Shown one piece after another: positions 1 to 6,612 of a stretch of DNA of 14,801 nt. The notes beneath the pieces are model-generated. The model was given only the letters and a program-made list of their open reading frames with translations, was not told the origin of the DNA and did no database searches. A program made the translations under genes and the position numbers. The stretch comes from Candidatus Rokubacteria bacterium RIFCSPLOWO2_02_FULL_72_37 (lineage in GTDB: Bacteria; Methylomirabilota; Methylomirabilia; Rokubacteriales; CSP1-6), in assembly GCA_001790315.1 (NCBI GenBank), contig MGCE01000185.1:3358-18158 (forward strand). The letters run 5' to 3'. Every line of letters begins with the position of its first letter. Position 1 is the first letter of the stretch.

Positions 1-286
1 CGTCCGCCGTGTAGGCGTCGGCGGCGAGCGCGAGGGAGGTCCGGAGCTGCGCGTAGTTGTCCTCGTTCGTGAGCGCCGGATCCTTGTCGAACCACTTCGG
101 CGCGAGCATCTCGGCGGCCGCGCCCCACGCCTCCCCGCCTCCCTCGAGCGCCACGCGGGCGCGCACGTGGACCTCGGGCGCGCCGGTCAGCGTGACGGCG
201 CCGAAGCGGAACGGCATCCGGAGCCGGACATCGTGCTCGTAGCGCCGGACCTCGAGGACGCGCAGGCGCGGCGCGCCGGACGTCAA
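1..286 (-). CDS. Partial CDS, possible enolase-superfamily (MR/MLE-like) N-terminal domain
   Basis: An open frame of 95 codons runs without a stop from just after the nitrilase-like gene to the left edge, so only the N-terminus is visible. The likely start is TTG at 286-284, which overlaps the upstream TGA as TTGA, matching the 4-bp junctions elsewhere in this operon; the first in-frame ATG is codon 24. The frame reads as real protein: after about 20 residues comes RMPFRFGAVTLTGAPEVHV, then WGAAAEMLAPKWFDK and TNEDNYAQLRTSLALA. The PFRFGxxTLT...V.V.V..E.G...WG pattern resembles the capping domain of mandelate racemase/muconate-lactonising enzymes, but the catalytic barrel lies outside the window. 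That the frame is coding is fairly sure; the family is a guess. It is the last visible gene of the operon headed by the TrpB-like gene. Confidence 0.55.
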   Translation of the reverse strand, partial: MTSGAPRLRVLEVRRYEHDVRLRMPFRFGAVTLTGAPEVHVRARVALEGGGEAWGAAAEMLAPKWFDKDPALTNEDNYAQLRTSLALAADAYTAD

Positions 287-1350
287 CGCTCGGGCTTCTT
301 CCAGATGCCGCGGTCGTGCATGAGCTTGATCTGCCGCTTGATGACCTTCTCGCGGTACTCGGCGTGCTTCATCGGCGCGCGCTTGAGGTAGAGGTTCTTC
401 GGGTAGATCGGCTGCTCGTAGAGGATCTGGTAGAGCTCGGTGCGCAGGTCCTTCATGAAGTTGTCCCACTGGGCGCGCGCCCGATGGTCACGGAGCGCCT
501 CGATGTCGATCGGTCCGGCCACGTAGGTCGAGCCCGCGCCGTAGTCCTGGCGGCCGACGATCTGGCCGCGGTAGTTGATGACGAAGCTGCGCCCGCCGAA
601 CGTGTCGATCGGCGTCGTCTCCTCGGGGAAGAGGTAGTACGTGCCCATGTTGGGCGCGAGCACGTACATGGTGTTGTCGAGGGCGCGGGCCCGGCTCTGG
701 ATCTCGAAGAACTCGTTGCCCGTCGCCGGATGCGGATAGCTCGCGCGGTAGACGAGCTCGGCGCCGTTCAGCGCGAGCGCCCGCGCGTTCTCCGGGTAGG
801 AGCCCTCGTTGGCCATCATGATCCCGAGGCGGCCGATCTCGGTGTCCACCACGGGCCAGAACGCCTGGAGCGTGCGCCCGTACTTCTCCACCCACCAGTC
901 GTACACGTCGTGCGGGCAGACGGAATGCTCGACGGGGAAGAGTGGCGAGACCTTGTAGTGGGTGAGGATCAGCTTGCCCCGCGGGTTCAGGATGAAGCCG
1001 ACGTTGAAGAAGCGGTCCTTCCAGTCGGGATGACGCGCCTTCGCCTGCGCCATGACGAAGGCGTTGTACTCCTTCGCGATCTTTCCGAGGAAGTCCGTCT
1101 CCTCTCCCGGGATGTCGATTGCCCCCTCGCGGGCGAAGGTCGCGTGGTCGAGGTCGAGCACCTCGTCGTTGAAGCCCTGGAGCGCACCCTCGGGGAACGC
1201 GATGAGGCGCACCGGCAGGTCGAGGCTCGAGAGCCACGCCGCCGCCTTCACCAGGTGCGAGAGGTGCTCGAGGTTCAGCGCGATGTCCTTGCGCTTGCGG
1301 ATGCCGCGCACGGTGGGGACGAGGCCGACGGCGGTGTAGGGCTTGATCAT
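283..1350 (-). CDS. Nitrilase/amidase-fold (C-N hydrolase) protein lacking the catalytic Cys
   Basis: This 355-residue protein has the layout of the carbon-nitrogen hydrolase superfamily, which uses a Glu-Lys-Cys triad to hydrolyse amides or nitriles. Visible landmarks are E54 in LIAFPEGALQ, K133 in LTHYKVSPLFP and a second Glu at E141, as in aliphatic amidases. The nucleophile motif, usually GxxICxDxxxPE, reads GIMMANEGSYPE, so the expected Cys is A180 (codon GCC at 813-811). The only Cys in the protein is C145, not at the nucleophile position. It may therefore be a non-hydrolytic paralogue or use another mechanism. The ATG overlaps the ATPase stop as ATGA and is preceded by GGGAGG about 9 nt upstream, so translation is probably coupled. 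Fold assignment is firm; substrate is unknown, though the adjacent ABC importer suggests a role with the imported compound. Confidence 0.88.
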   Translation of the reverse strand: MIKPYTAVGLVPTVRGIRKRKDIALNLEHLSHLVKAAAWLSSLDLPVRLIAFPEGALQGFNDEVLDLDHATFAREGAIDIPGEETDFLGKIAKEYNAFVMAQAKARHPDWKDRFFNVGFILNPRGKLILTHYKVSPLFPVEHSVCPHDVYDWWVEKYGRTLQAFWPVVDTEIGRLGIMMANEGSYPENARALALNGAELVYRASYPHPATGNEFFEIQSRARALDNTMYVLAPNMGTYYLFPEETTPIDTFGGRSFVINYRGQIVGRQDYGAGSTYVAGPIDIEALRDHRARAQWDNFMKDLRTELYQILYEQPIYPKNLYLKRAPMKHAEYREKVIKRQIKLMHDRGIWKKPER

Positions 1351-2093
1351 GCGCTCGTTCCTCCCTGCTGGCGCTCCACTTCTTCCATGATCATCGTGTT
1401 GAGCTCGTCGATCAGCGCGGTGCGCGCCTCGCGCACGTCGTTCCTGATCAGCGCGCGCACGCGTGACGGGCGCGCCGAGAGCATCACGAGGACGGTGCCG
1501 ACGGCGACGGCCTCCTCGATCGAGTGTGTCACGAACAGGATCGTCCGCCCCGTCTCCTCCCAGATCCGGCGCACCTCGTTCTGCATGATCCGGCGGTTCT
1601 GCGCGTCGAGGGCGCCGAACGGCTCGTCCATGAGGAGGACGTCGGGCTCGATGGCGAGGGCGCGCGCGATGGCCGCGCGCTGGCGCATGCCGCCGCTCAC
1701 GCGGCCGGGATGGTAGGCCTCGAAGCCCCCGAGACCGGCGAGCCGCAGGTAGCGGCGGGCGACGGCGTGACGGTCCGGCGCCGCGAGGCCGAGCGGCCGG
1801 AGGACGAGGGCGACGTTCTGCTCGAGCGTCATCCACGGGAGCAGCCGGTCCTCCTGGAACACGACGCCGACCCGGCGCGAGTGGGCGTCGCCGGCGACGA
1901 CGGGTTGCTCGTCGAGCAGGACGGCGCCGCGCGTCGCCGGCTCGAGCCCGCCGACGATGCGGAGCAGCGTGGTCTTGCCGCATCCGTTCGGGCCCAGCAG
2001 GCACACGAAGTCGCCCGCCTCGGCGTGGAAGGAGACGCTGTCGATGACCGGGATCAGGTAGTCCTTACCGACGCCCGAGACGACCAGCTTCAT
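1347..2093 (-). CDS. ABC transporter ATPase, nitrate/sulfonate/taurine type
   Basis: This 248-residue protein is the nucleotide-binding subunit of a SsuB/TauB/NrtD-class importer. It shows Walker A GPNGCGKTT (34-42), the Q-loop glutamine near Q80, the signature VSGGMRQRAAIARAL (132-146), Walker B VLLMDEPFGALD (152-163) and the switch His in FVTHS (H190). It should energise the permease encoded just upstream. The start ATG at 2093 has no Shine-Dalgarno sequence; the bases before it are the end of an interspersed repeat. Instead the ATG overlaps the stop of a 23-codon mini-ORF as ATGA, so it may be read by termination-reinitiation. At the other end its TGA overlaps the nitrilase-like ATG. Family is certain, substrate is not. 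Confidence 0.95.
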   Translation of the reverse strand: MKLVVSGVGKDYLIPVIDSVSFHAEAGDFVCLLGPNGCGKTTLLRIVGGLEPATRGAVLLDEQPVVAGDAHSRRVGVVFQEDRLLPWMTLEQNVALVLRPLGLAAPDRHAVARRYLRLAGLGGFEAYHPGRVSGGMRQRAAIARALAIEPDVLLMDEPFGALDAQNRRIMQNEVRRIWEETGRTILFVTHSIEEAVAVGTVLVMLSARPSRVRALIRNDVREARTALIDELNTMIMEEVERQQGGTSA

Positions 2094-2161
2094 GGTTGTA
2101 GCGGGGGCCGCGAGGCCGGCTCGGACCGTGGGTGGCCCGAGCCAGATGCGCGTGGCGTCAT
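2090..2161 (-). CDS. Mini-ORF of 23 codons bridging permease and ATPase genes
   Basis: An ATG at 2161-2159 overlaps the permease TGA (ATGA) and opens a 23-codon frame beginning MTPRASGSGHPR and ending ASRPPLQP. Its TGA at 2092-2090 overlaps the ATPase ATG (again ATGA). GAGG lies 5 nt before the ATG. Most of the frame is interspersed repeat 1. The coding reading is plausible as a coupling bridge: the original ATPase start may have been at or near this ATG before the repeat arrived. There is no reason to think that the peptide has a function. The two exact overlaps could be chance in GC-rich DNA. Confidence 0.35.
   Translation of the reverse strand: MTPRASGSGHPRSEPASRPPLQP
2097..2138. repeat. 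Interspersed repeat, copy 1 (intergenic, complete)
   Basis: On the plus strand this copy reads TGTAG plus CGGGGGCCGCGAGGCCGGC-type core (2097-2120), then a 7-base variable spacer, then GTGGGTGGCCC. It shares the core with one mismatch in the first 24 bases relative to copy 2 and has the same spacer length. It occupies most of the only sizeable gap inside the left operon, immediately before the ATPase start. The core contains the small inverted repeat GGCC-GCGA-GGCC. Confidence 0.85.
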
Positions 2162-2919
2162 CGCCACCTCGCGAGGCGGCGCGAGACGGCGTCGAAGACG
2201 AGCTTGTCGACGAGCATCATCACGACGATCATCACGAGCGCCCACACGAAGACCATCTGCGTCGCGAGGATCTCGCGGCTGTAGTTCATGATGTAGCCGA
2301 TGCCCGAGGTCACGCCGAAGATCTCGGCGACGACGGACACCTTGAGCGCGAGCCCGAACCCGACCTTCATGCCCGCCACGAGGTAGGGGACCGTCGAGGG
2401 CACGACGATCGCCACGAACTTCTGGCCGCCCGTGAGGCGATAGACGTCGCCCATCTCCAGCAGGCGCCGGTCGACGTTCTCGACGCCCTCGACGACGTTC
2501 GAGGCGACGACGGGGAGCGTGATCATGAACGTGGTGAAGATCGGCGCCCAGTTCGAGAGGCCGAACCAGATGATCGAGATCACGATCCACACGAAGACGG
2601 ACGTGGAGTTCAGGACGGCGAGGGTGTCGTGGACGACGCCACGCGCGAGGCGCGAGAGGAAGCCGGTCAGTCCCATGAACAGCGCCACGGCCAGCGCGGC
2701 ACCGAAGCCCACGAGGATGCGGTAGAGCGAGGCGCCCGTGTGCGTCCACACCTCGCCGGACCGGACGATCTCGACGAGCCCGGCGACGACCGAGAGGGGC
2801 GAGGGCAGCACGTAGGCTCCGTACCGCCAGGAGAGCAGCGCCCAGGCGCCGAGCACGACGAGGAGCGCCGCGAGGGTGGGGAGGTGGAGGCGGTCCGCCC
2901 AGTCCCGCTCTCGCCTCAC
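2158..2919 (-). CDS. ABC transporter permease, nitrate/sulfonate/taurine type
   Basis: This 253-residue integral membrane protein matches SsuC/TauC-type permeases in length and pattern. Hydrophobic segments lie at about 14-30, 66-86, 108-120, 126-144, 185-200 and 222-240. The cytoplasmic coupling loop is recognisable around 155-184 (MGDVYRLTGGQKFVAIVVPS, then TVPYLVAGMK), followed by SVVAEIFGVTSGIGYIM. The GTG start at 2919 overlaps the binding-protein TGA as GTGA; no upstream start gives a sensible N-terminus, since the frame there is antisense to the binding-protein gene. It should form the channel for the neighbouring ATPase and binding protein. Its TGA overlaps a mini-ORF ATG rather than the ATPase ATG directly. 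Confidence 0.92.
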   Translation of the reverse strand: MRRERDWADRLHLPTLAALLVVLGAWALLSWRYGAYVLPSPLSVVAGLVEIVRSGEVWTHTGASLYRILVGFGAALAVALFMGLTGFLSRLARGVVHDTLAVLNSTSVFVWIVISIIWFGLSNWAPIFTTFMITLPVVASNVVEGVENVDRRLLEMGDVYRLTGGQKFVAIVVPSTVPYLVAGMKVGFGLALKVSVVAEIFGVTSGIGYIMNYSREILATQMVFVWALVMIVVMMLVDKLVFDAVSRRLARWR

Positions 2920-3917
2920 GCGCGGTGGAAGAACTCTCTGCGGATCCGGTCCGGGTCGTCCCAGAGCGGGGACTTGAGGAACCCGAATTCCTTGTTGATC
3001 TTGAGCTGGACGATCAGGGTGTCCACCTGCTCGTCGGGCAGCCCGTGGAGCATGCGCACGGTCTCCTTGTACGCGACCTGGATGACGTCGCGCGGGAGTT
3101 TCGTCACCTCGCCCACGATCTCCATGGCGCGCTCGCGCTTGTTGTACCAGACGTCCACGGCGTCCTTCTGGGCCTCGTTGAGGTCGTGCGCGATCGCGGG
3201 GTGGCGGTCGAGGAACTCCTTGTGGACGAGGTAGCACACGTGGACGGGGAAGCCGCTCGCCCGGCCCGTCGCCTTGCGCCAGAGGTCGATCTGCTTGGCC
3301 AGGTACACGCCCTGGCCCCGGAAGACGACCGAGTCGGTGATCGGCTGCCAGGCGATGATCGCGTCCACCTCGCCCTTGCCCAGGAGCGTCACCATGTCGG
3401 GCGGCGAGGTGGCGGTGACGATCTGCGTGTCCTTCTGGAGATCGAAGCCGTAACCCTTGAGGGTCAGCGCCCGGACGTCGAAGAACGTCGAGGTGCCGAC
3501 GATCGCGGCGATCTTCCGGCCCTTGAGGTCCTCCACCCGCGCGATACCGGCGCCCTTGCGCGCGACGATGGCGCCGAGGACCGCGGTCGCCACGCCCGTC
3601 ACCTTGAGCGGCACGCCGTCCTCGAAGGCCTTGGCGGCGAGGGCGAAGCTCATGTCGATCACATCCACGTTCTTCGAGGCGAGCTGGTTCAGCAGCGGCG
3701 CCGGGGAGCCGGGGACGATCGAGTACTCGGCCTGCCAGCCCCGCTTGCCGAGCAGGTCCTCCTTGTGGATGATCTCGGTGGCCGCCCAGCCGAGCTGCAG
3801 ATACGCGAGCTTCACCTTGCCCTTGCCCTGCGCGGAGAGGGCTGCCGGGCCGCCCACCACCGCGGCGGCGGCCGCCGCGGCGCCGCCCTTCAGGAACTCA
3901 CGCCGTCCGACGCTCAT
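2916..3917 (-). CDS. ABC transporter substrate-binding protein, NMT1/TauA-like, Tat signal
   Basis: This 333-residue periplasmic binding protein starts with a twin-arginine signal: GRREFLKGG at 4-12, an alanine-rich hydrophobic stretch to about 25, and a plausible cut after ALSA (residue 29). The mature part follows the NMT1/SsuA/TauA pattern: KLAYLQLGWAATEIIHKE near the N-terminus, NVDVIDMSFALAAKAFEDGVPLK (broken by no gap), EDLKGRKIAAIVGTSTFF, and KGEVDAIIAWQP. Tat export implies folding before export. The ATG at 3917 has AAGGAG about 8 nt upstream. Only 13 bp separate it from the TrpB-like stop, and it overlaps the permease GTG. The family commonly binds sulfonates, nitrate, aromatic or thiamine-precursor-like ligands; which one applies here cannot be read from the sequence. 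Confidence 0.92.
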   Translation of the reverse strand: MSVGRREFLKGGAAAAAAAVVGGPAALSAQGKGKVKLAYLQLGWAATEIIHKEDLLGKRGWQAEYSIVPGSPAPLLNQLASKNVDVIDMSFALAAKAFEDGVPLKVTGVATAVLGAIVARKGAGIARVEDLKGRKIAAIVGTSTFFDVRALTLKGYGFDLQKDTQIVTATSPPDMVTLLGKGEVDAIIAWQPITDSVVFRGQGVYLAKQIDLWRKATGRASGFPVHVCYLVHKEFLDRHPAIAHDLNEAQKDAVDVWYNKRERAMEIVGEVTKLPRDVIQVAYKETVRMLHGLPDEQVDTLIVQLKINKEFGFLKSPLWDDPDRIRREFFHRA

Positions 3918-3930
3918 ACCGTGCTCCTTC

Positions 3931-5313
3931 CTAGGCTCGCACCTGAGGCAGCTGCCGGAGAGCCTCCGCGACCTTCTCCGCCGGGTACTCGTAGTCCTGG
4001 AGCTTCCCCGCGAGGAAGGCCTCGTAGGCCGAGAGGTCCAGGAACCCGTGCCCGCACAGGTTGAAGACGATCGTCTTCCGCTTGCCCTCCTTTTTCGCGC
4101 GCAGGGCCTCGTCGATCGCGCCACGGACCGCGTGCGCCGCCTCGGGCGCGGGCAGGATGCCCTCGGCCCGGGCGAACTGGATCGCCGCCTCGAAGGTGGC
4201 GATCTGGTGGACGGCCACGGCCTCGATGACCTTCTCGTCCCAGAGCTTAGAGATCAGCGGCGCCATGCCGTGGTAGCGCAGGCCGCCCGCGTGGAGCGAG
4301 GGCGGGATGAAGCCGTGGCCGAGCGTGTGCATCTTCACCAGCGGTGTGAGCCCGACCGTGTCGCCGAAGTCGTAGACGTACTTGCCCTTCGTGAGGCTCG
4401 GGCACGCGGCGGGCTCCACGGCCACCACGCGGAGCTTCTTCTTCTTGCCCGCGAGCTTGTCGGCGACGAAGGGGAAGGTGAAGCCGGCGAAGTTCGAGCC
4501 GCCGCCGATGCAGCCGACCAGCACGTCGGCCTCGTCGTCGGCCTTCTCGAGCTGCTTCTTCACCTCGAGCCCGACCACCGTCTGGTGCATCAGCACGTGA
4601 TTCAGCACGCTGCCGAGCGCGTACTTCGTGTCGTCGCGCGTGGCGGCGTCCTCGACGGCCTCGCTGATCGCGATGCCGAGGCTGCCGGGGGAGTTCGGGT
4701 CCCCCTCGAGGACCTTCTTGCCCGCCTGCGTGTCCGGGCTCGGGCTCGCGACGACCTGGGCGCCAAAGGTCTCCATCAGCACGCGGCGGTAGGGCTTCTG
4801 CTGGTAGGACACCTTGACCATGTAGACCTTGCACTGGAGCCCGAACATGTTGCTGGCGATCGCGAGCGCCGAGCCCCACTGGCCGGCGCCGGTCTCGGTC
4901 GCCAGGCGGGTCACGCCTTCCTTCTTGTTGTAGTACGCCTGCGCGACGGCGGTGTTGGGCTTGTGGCTGCCCGCCGGGCTCACGCCCTCGTACTTGTAGT
5001 AGATGCGCGCCGGGGTCTGGAGCGCCTTCTCCAGCCGTCGCGCGCGGTAGAGCGGCGTCGGGCGCCACAGGCGGTAGATGTCGCGGACCGCGTCGGGGAT
5101 CTCGATCCAGCGCTCCTGGCTGACCTCCTGCTTGATCAACTCCATGGGGAACAGAGGCGCCAAATCCTGAGGACCGATCGGCTGGCCGGTGGCCGGGTGC
5201 AGCGGGGGCGGCAGCGGGGTCTTGAAGTCGGCCTGGATGTTGTACCACTTGGTCGGGATGTCCTTCTCGTCGAGCACGAACTTGGTGCGCTGGGTGTCAG
5301 AGGACTTCGCCAT
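3931..5313 (-). CDS. TrpB-like PLP-dependent beta-replacing enzyme (TrpB2-type)
   Basis: This 460-residue protein belongs to the TrpB2 branch of tryptophan synthase beta chains, longer than classical TrpB (about 400). The Schiff-base lysine is K118 in GSHKPNTA; the catalytic Glu is E140 in ETGAGQWG; the PLP phosphate loop is CIGGGSNFAG (268-277). The C-terminal motif that usually reads SGHG or SGRG here reads FNLCGHGFLDL, with C420 where Ser normally faces the PLP ring nitrogen. The ATG at 5313 has AAGGAGG 6 nt upstream; an upstream in-frame ATG at 5367 lies in the -10 promoter region and is unlikely. No trpA or other trp genes are nearby, and the gene heads an uptake operon. It may make Trp from indole or act on an imported amino acid or analogue; the context favours the latter weakly. 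Confidence 0.9.
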   Translation of the reverse strand: MAKSSDTQRTKFVLDEKDIPTKWYNIQADFKTPLPPPLHPATGQPIGPQDLAPLFPMELIKQEVSQERWIEIPDAVRDIYRLWRPTPLYRARRLEKALQTPARIYYKYEGVSPAGSHKPNTAVAQAYYNKKEGVTRLATETGAGQWGSALAIASNMFGLQCKVYMVKVSYQQKPYRRVLMETFGAQVVASPSPDTQAGKKVLEGDPNSPGSLGIAISEAVEDAATRDDTKYALGSVLNHVLMHQTVVGLEVKKQLEKADDEADVLVGCIGGGSNFAGFTFPFVADKLAGKKKKLRVVAVEPAACPSLTKGKYVYDFGDTVGLTPLVKMHTLGHGFIPPSLHAGGLRYHGMAPLISKLWDEKVIEAVAVHQIATFEAAIQFARAEGILPAPEAAHAVRGAIDEALRAKKEGKRKTIVFNLCGHGFLDLSAYEAFLAGKLQDYEYPAEKVAEALRQLPQVRA

Positions 5314-5365
5314 GCCGGCCTCCTTCGGAGTCACTGCGGCGGGCCCCGGGGTGAGAAGTGCGCTC

Positions 5366-5395
5366 ACTCTACGAAAGAGCGGGCGTGGCTGTCAA
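5366..5395 (-). promoter_or_regulatory. Sigma70-type promoter of the TrpB-like/ABC operon
   Basis: On the minus strand a perfect -35 box TTGACA (5395-5390) is followed by 18 bp and TAGAGT (5371-5366), 4 of 6 to the -10 consensus. This predicts a start near 5359 and a leader of about 45 nt before the ATG at 5313. The leader shows no obvious riboswitch or attenuator. A short inverted repeat, CTCT-ACGAA-AGAG (5367-5379), covers the -10 box. Confidence 0.55.
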
Positions 5396-5404
5396 CACGG
5401 GCTC

Positions 5405-5416
5405 TGCTAGACTAGC
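5405..5416 (+). promoter_or_regulatory. Extended -10 and palindrome upstream of the DUF993 gene
   Basis: TGCTAGACT (5405-5413) fits an extended -10 element on the plus strand, but no good -35 is found 16-18 bp upstream. The same bases form a perfect 11-bp palindrome, GCTAG-A-CTAGC (5406-5416), which could be an operator half. With start near 5420 the leader would be only about 14 nt, just enough for the GGAGGAGG ribosome site. Confidence 0.35.
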
Positions 5417-5433
5417 CGCGGGAGGAGGACGCC

Positions 5434-6600
5434 ATGCCGCCGACGCTACGCCTGCCGCGCACGGACGGAACGCTCGTGCCCTACACCCTCACCGGCCGCG
5501 CGCCCGTGGCGCCCGGCTCGGGTCCGATCCGGAGCCGCATCGGCATGGCGGCCGTTCACGTCGTCGCCGATCCGCTGGCCGGCATCAACCCCACGCTCGA
5601 GACCCGCCTCGACTGGGAGGCGACGCTCGCCTTCCGGCGCTACGTGTGGTCGCTGGGGCTCGCGGTGGCGGAGGTGATGGACACGTCGCAGCGCGGGATG
5701 GGATTCGACTGGGCGACCGCGAAGGAGCTCATCCGGCGGTCGGTCGCCGAGGCGCGGGCCGTTCCCGGGGCGGTGCTCGGGAGCGGCGCGGGCACGGATC
5801 AGCTCGAGCCCTCGCCGCGCGTGACGATCTCCGACGTCGAGGCGGCGTACGAGGAGCAGTGCGCCTGGATCGAGGGCGCCGGCGGGCGCATCATCCTGAT
5901 GGCGAGCCGCGCGCTCGCCGCCTGCGCGAAGGGCCCGGACGATTACGTCAAAGTCTACGGCCGCATCCTGTCCCAGGTGCGGGAGCCCGTCATCATCCAC
6001 TGGCTCGGCGACATGTTCGATCCCGCGCTCGCCGGGTACTGGGGTTCGCGCGACCTGGACCGGGCGACCGAGACGCTGGTGGCGATCGTGCGTGACCACG
6101 CGGCGAAGATCGACGGCGTGAAGATCTCGCTGCTCGACCAGCGGCGCGAGATCGCCATGCGGCGCCGCTTCCCCGCGGGCGTGCGGATGTACAGCGGCGA
6201 CGACTTCGACTATCCGACGACGATCGGCGGGGACGCGCACGGCCACTCGGACGCCCTCCTCGGGATCTTCGACGTGATCGCGCCGGCCGCCGCGGCGGCG
6301 CTCCGCGCGCTGGACGCGGGCGACCGCGACCGGTTCCACGCGATCCTCGCCCCGACGCTCCCGCTCTCGCGCCACGTCTTCGGCGCGCCGACGCGCTTCT
6401 ACAAGACCGGCGTCGTCTTCGCCGCGTACCTCAACGGGCACCAGTCCCACTTCCGGATGGTCGGCGGCCTGGAGAGCGCCCGCTCGGTGGTGCACCTCGC
6501 CGAGCAGTTCCGTCTCATGGACGCGGCCGGGCTCCTCGCCGACCCGGAGCGGGCGGCCGAGCGCATGCGGCGGGTCCTCGCCGTGGCGGGAGTCGAGTAA
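5434..6600 (+). CDS. DUF993 family protein (DHDPS-like TIM barrel)
   Basis: This 388-residue protein matches the DUF993 family, a distant relative of dihydrodipicolinate synthase/N-acetylneuraminate lyase. The likely Schiff-base lysine is K230 in DGVKISLLD, equivalent to the GIKDSS-type strand of the aldolases. Other landmarks are RIGMAAVHVVADP (35-47), DTSQRGMGFDW (83-93), EPVIIHWLGDMFDP (184-197) and GHQSHFRMVGGLES near the C-terminus. The family has no well-established reaction; aldol cleavage or condensation through an imine is inferred from the fold and lysine. The ATG follows GGAGGAGG with a 5-7 nt gap. The stop is 12 bp before the acyl-CoA dehydrogenase gene, so the two are probably co-transcribed. 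It is divergent from the TrpB-like operon across 120 bp. Confidence 0.85.
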   Translation: MPPTLRLPRTDGTLVPYTLTGRAPVAPGSGPIRSRIGMAAVHVVADPLAGINPTLETRLDWEATLAFRRYVWSLGLAVAEVMDTSQRGMGFDWATAKELIRRSVAEARAVPGAVLGSGAGTDQLEPSPRVTISDVEAAYEEQCAWIEGAGGRIILMASRALAACAKGPDDYVKVYGRILSQVREPVIIHWLGDMFDPALAGYWGSRDLDRATETLVAIVRDHAAKIDGVKISLLDQRREIAMRRRFPAGVRMYSGDDFDYPTTIGGDAHGHSDALLGIFDVIAPAAAAALRALDAGDRDRFHAILAPTLPLSRHVFGAPTRFYKTGVVFAAYLNGHQSHFRMVGGLESARSVVHLAEQFRLMDAAGLLADPERAAERMRRVLAVAGVE

Positions 6601-6612
6601 CCGGAGGCGGCC

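Noticed and set aside
1778..1800. Stretch resembling the repeat core (GCGCCGCGAGGCCGAG), encoding GLAAPD in the ATPase
   Set aside because: Only about a dozen bases match, with no CGGGGG start and no GTGGGTGGCC arm; it lies in a normal linker of the ATPase, so chance in GC-rich DNA is enough.
3855..3890. GCGGCGGCGGCCGCCGCGG run as a repeat or hairpin terminator
   Set aside because: It encodes the poly-Ala hydrophobic core of the Tat signal peptide, which explains it fully.
5314..5367. Extended TrpB-like start at 5367 adding 18 residues
   Set aside because: That ATG overlaps the predicted -10 box and lacks a ribosome site; the ATG at 5313 has a strong AAGGAGG.
3457..5415. A plus-strand open frame of about 650 codons antisense to the binding-protein and TrpB-like genes
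   Set aside because: Same GC-shadow effect; no domain pattern, while the minus strand encodes intact conserved proteins.
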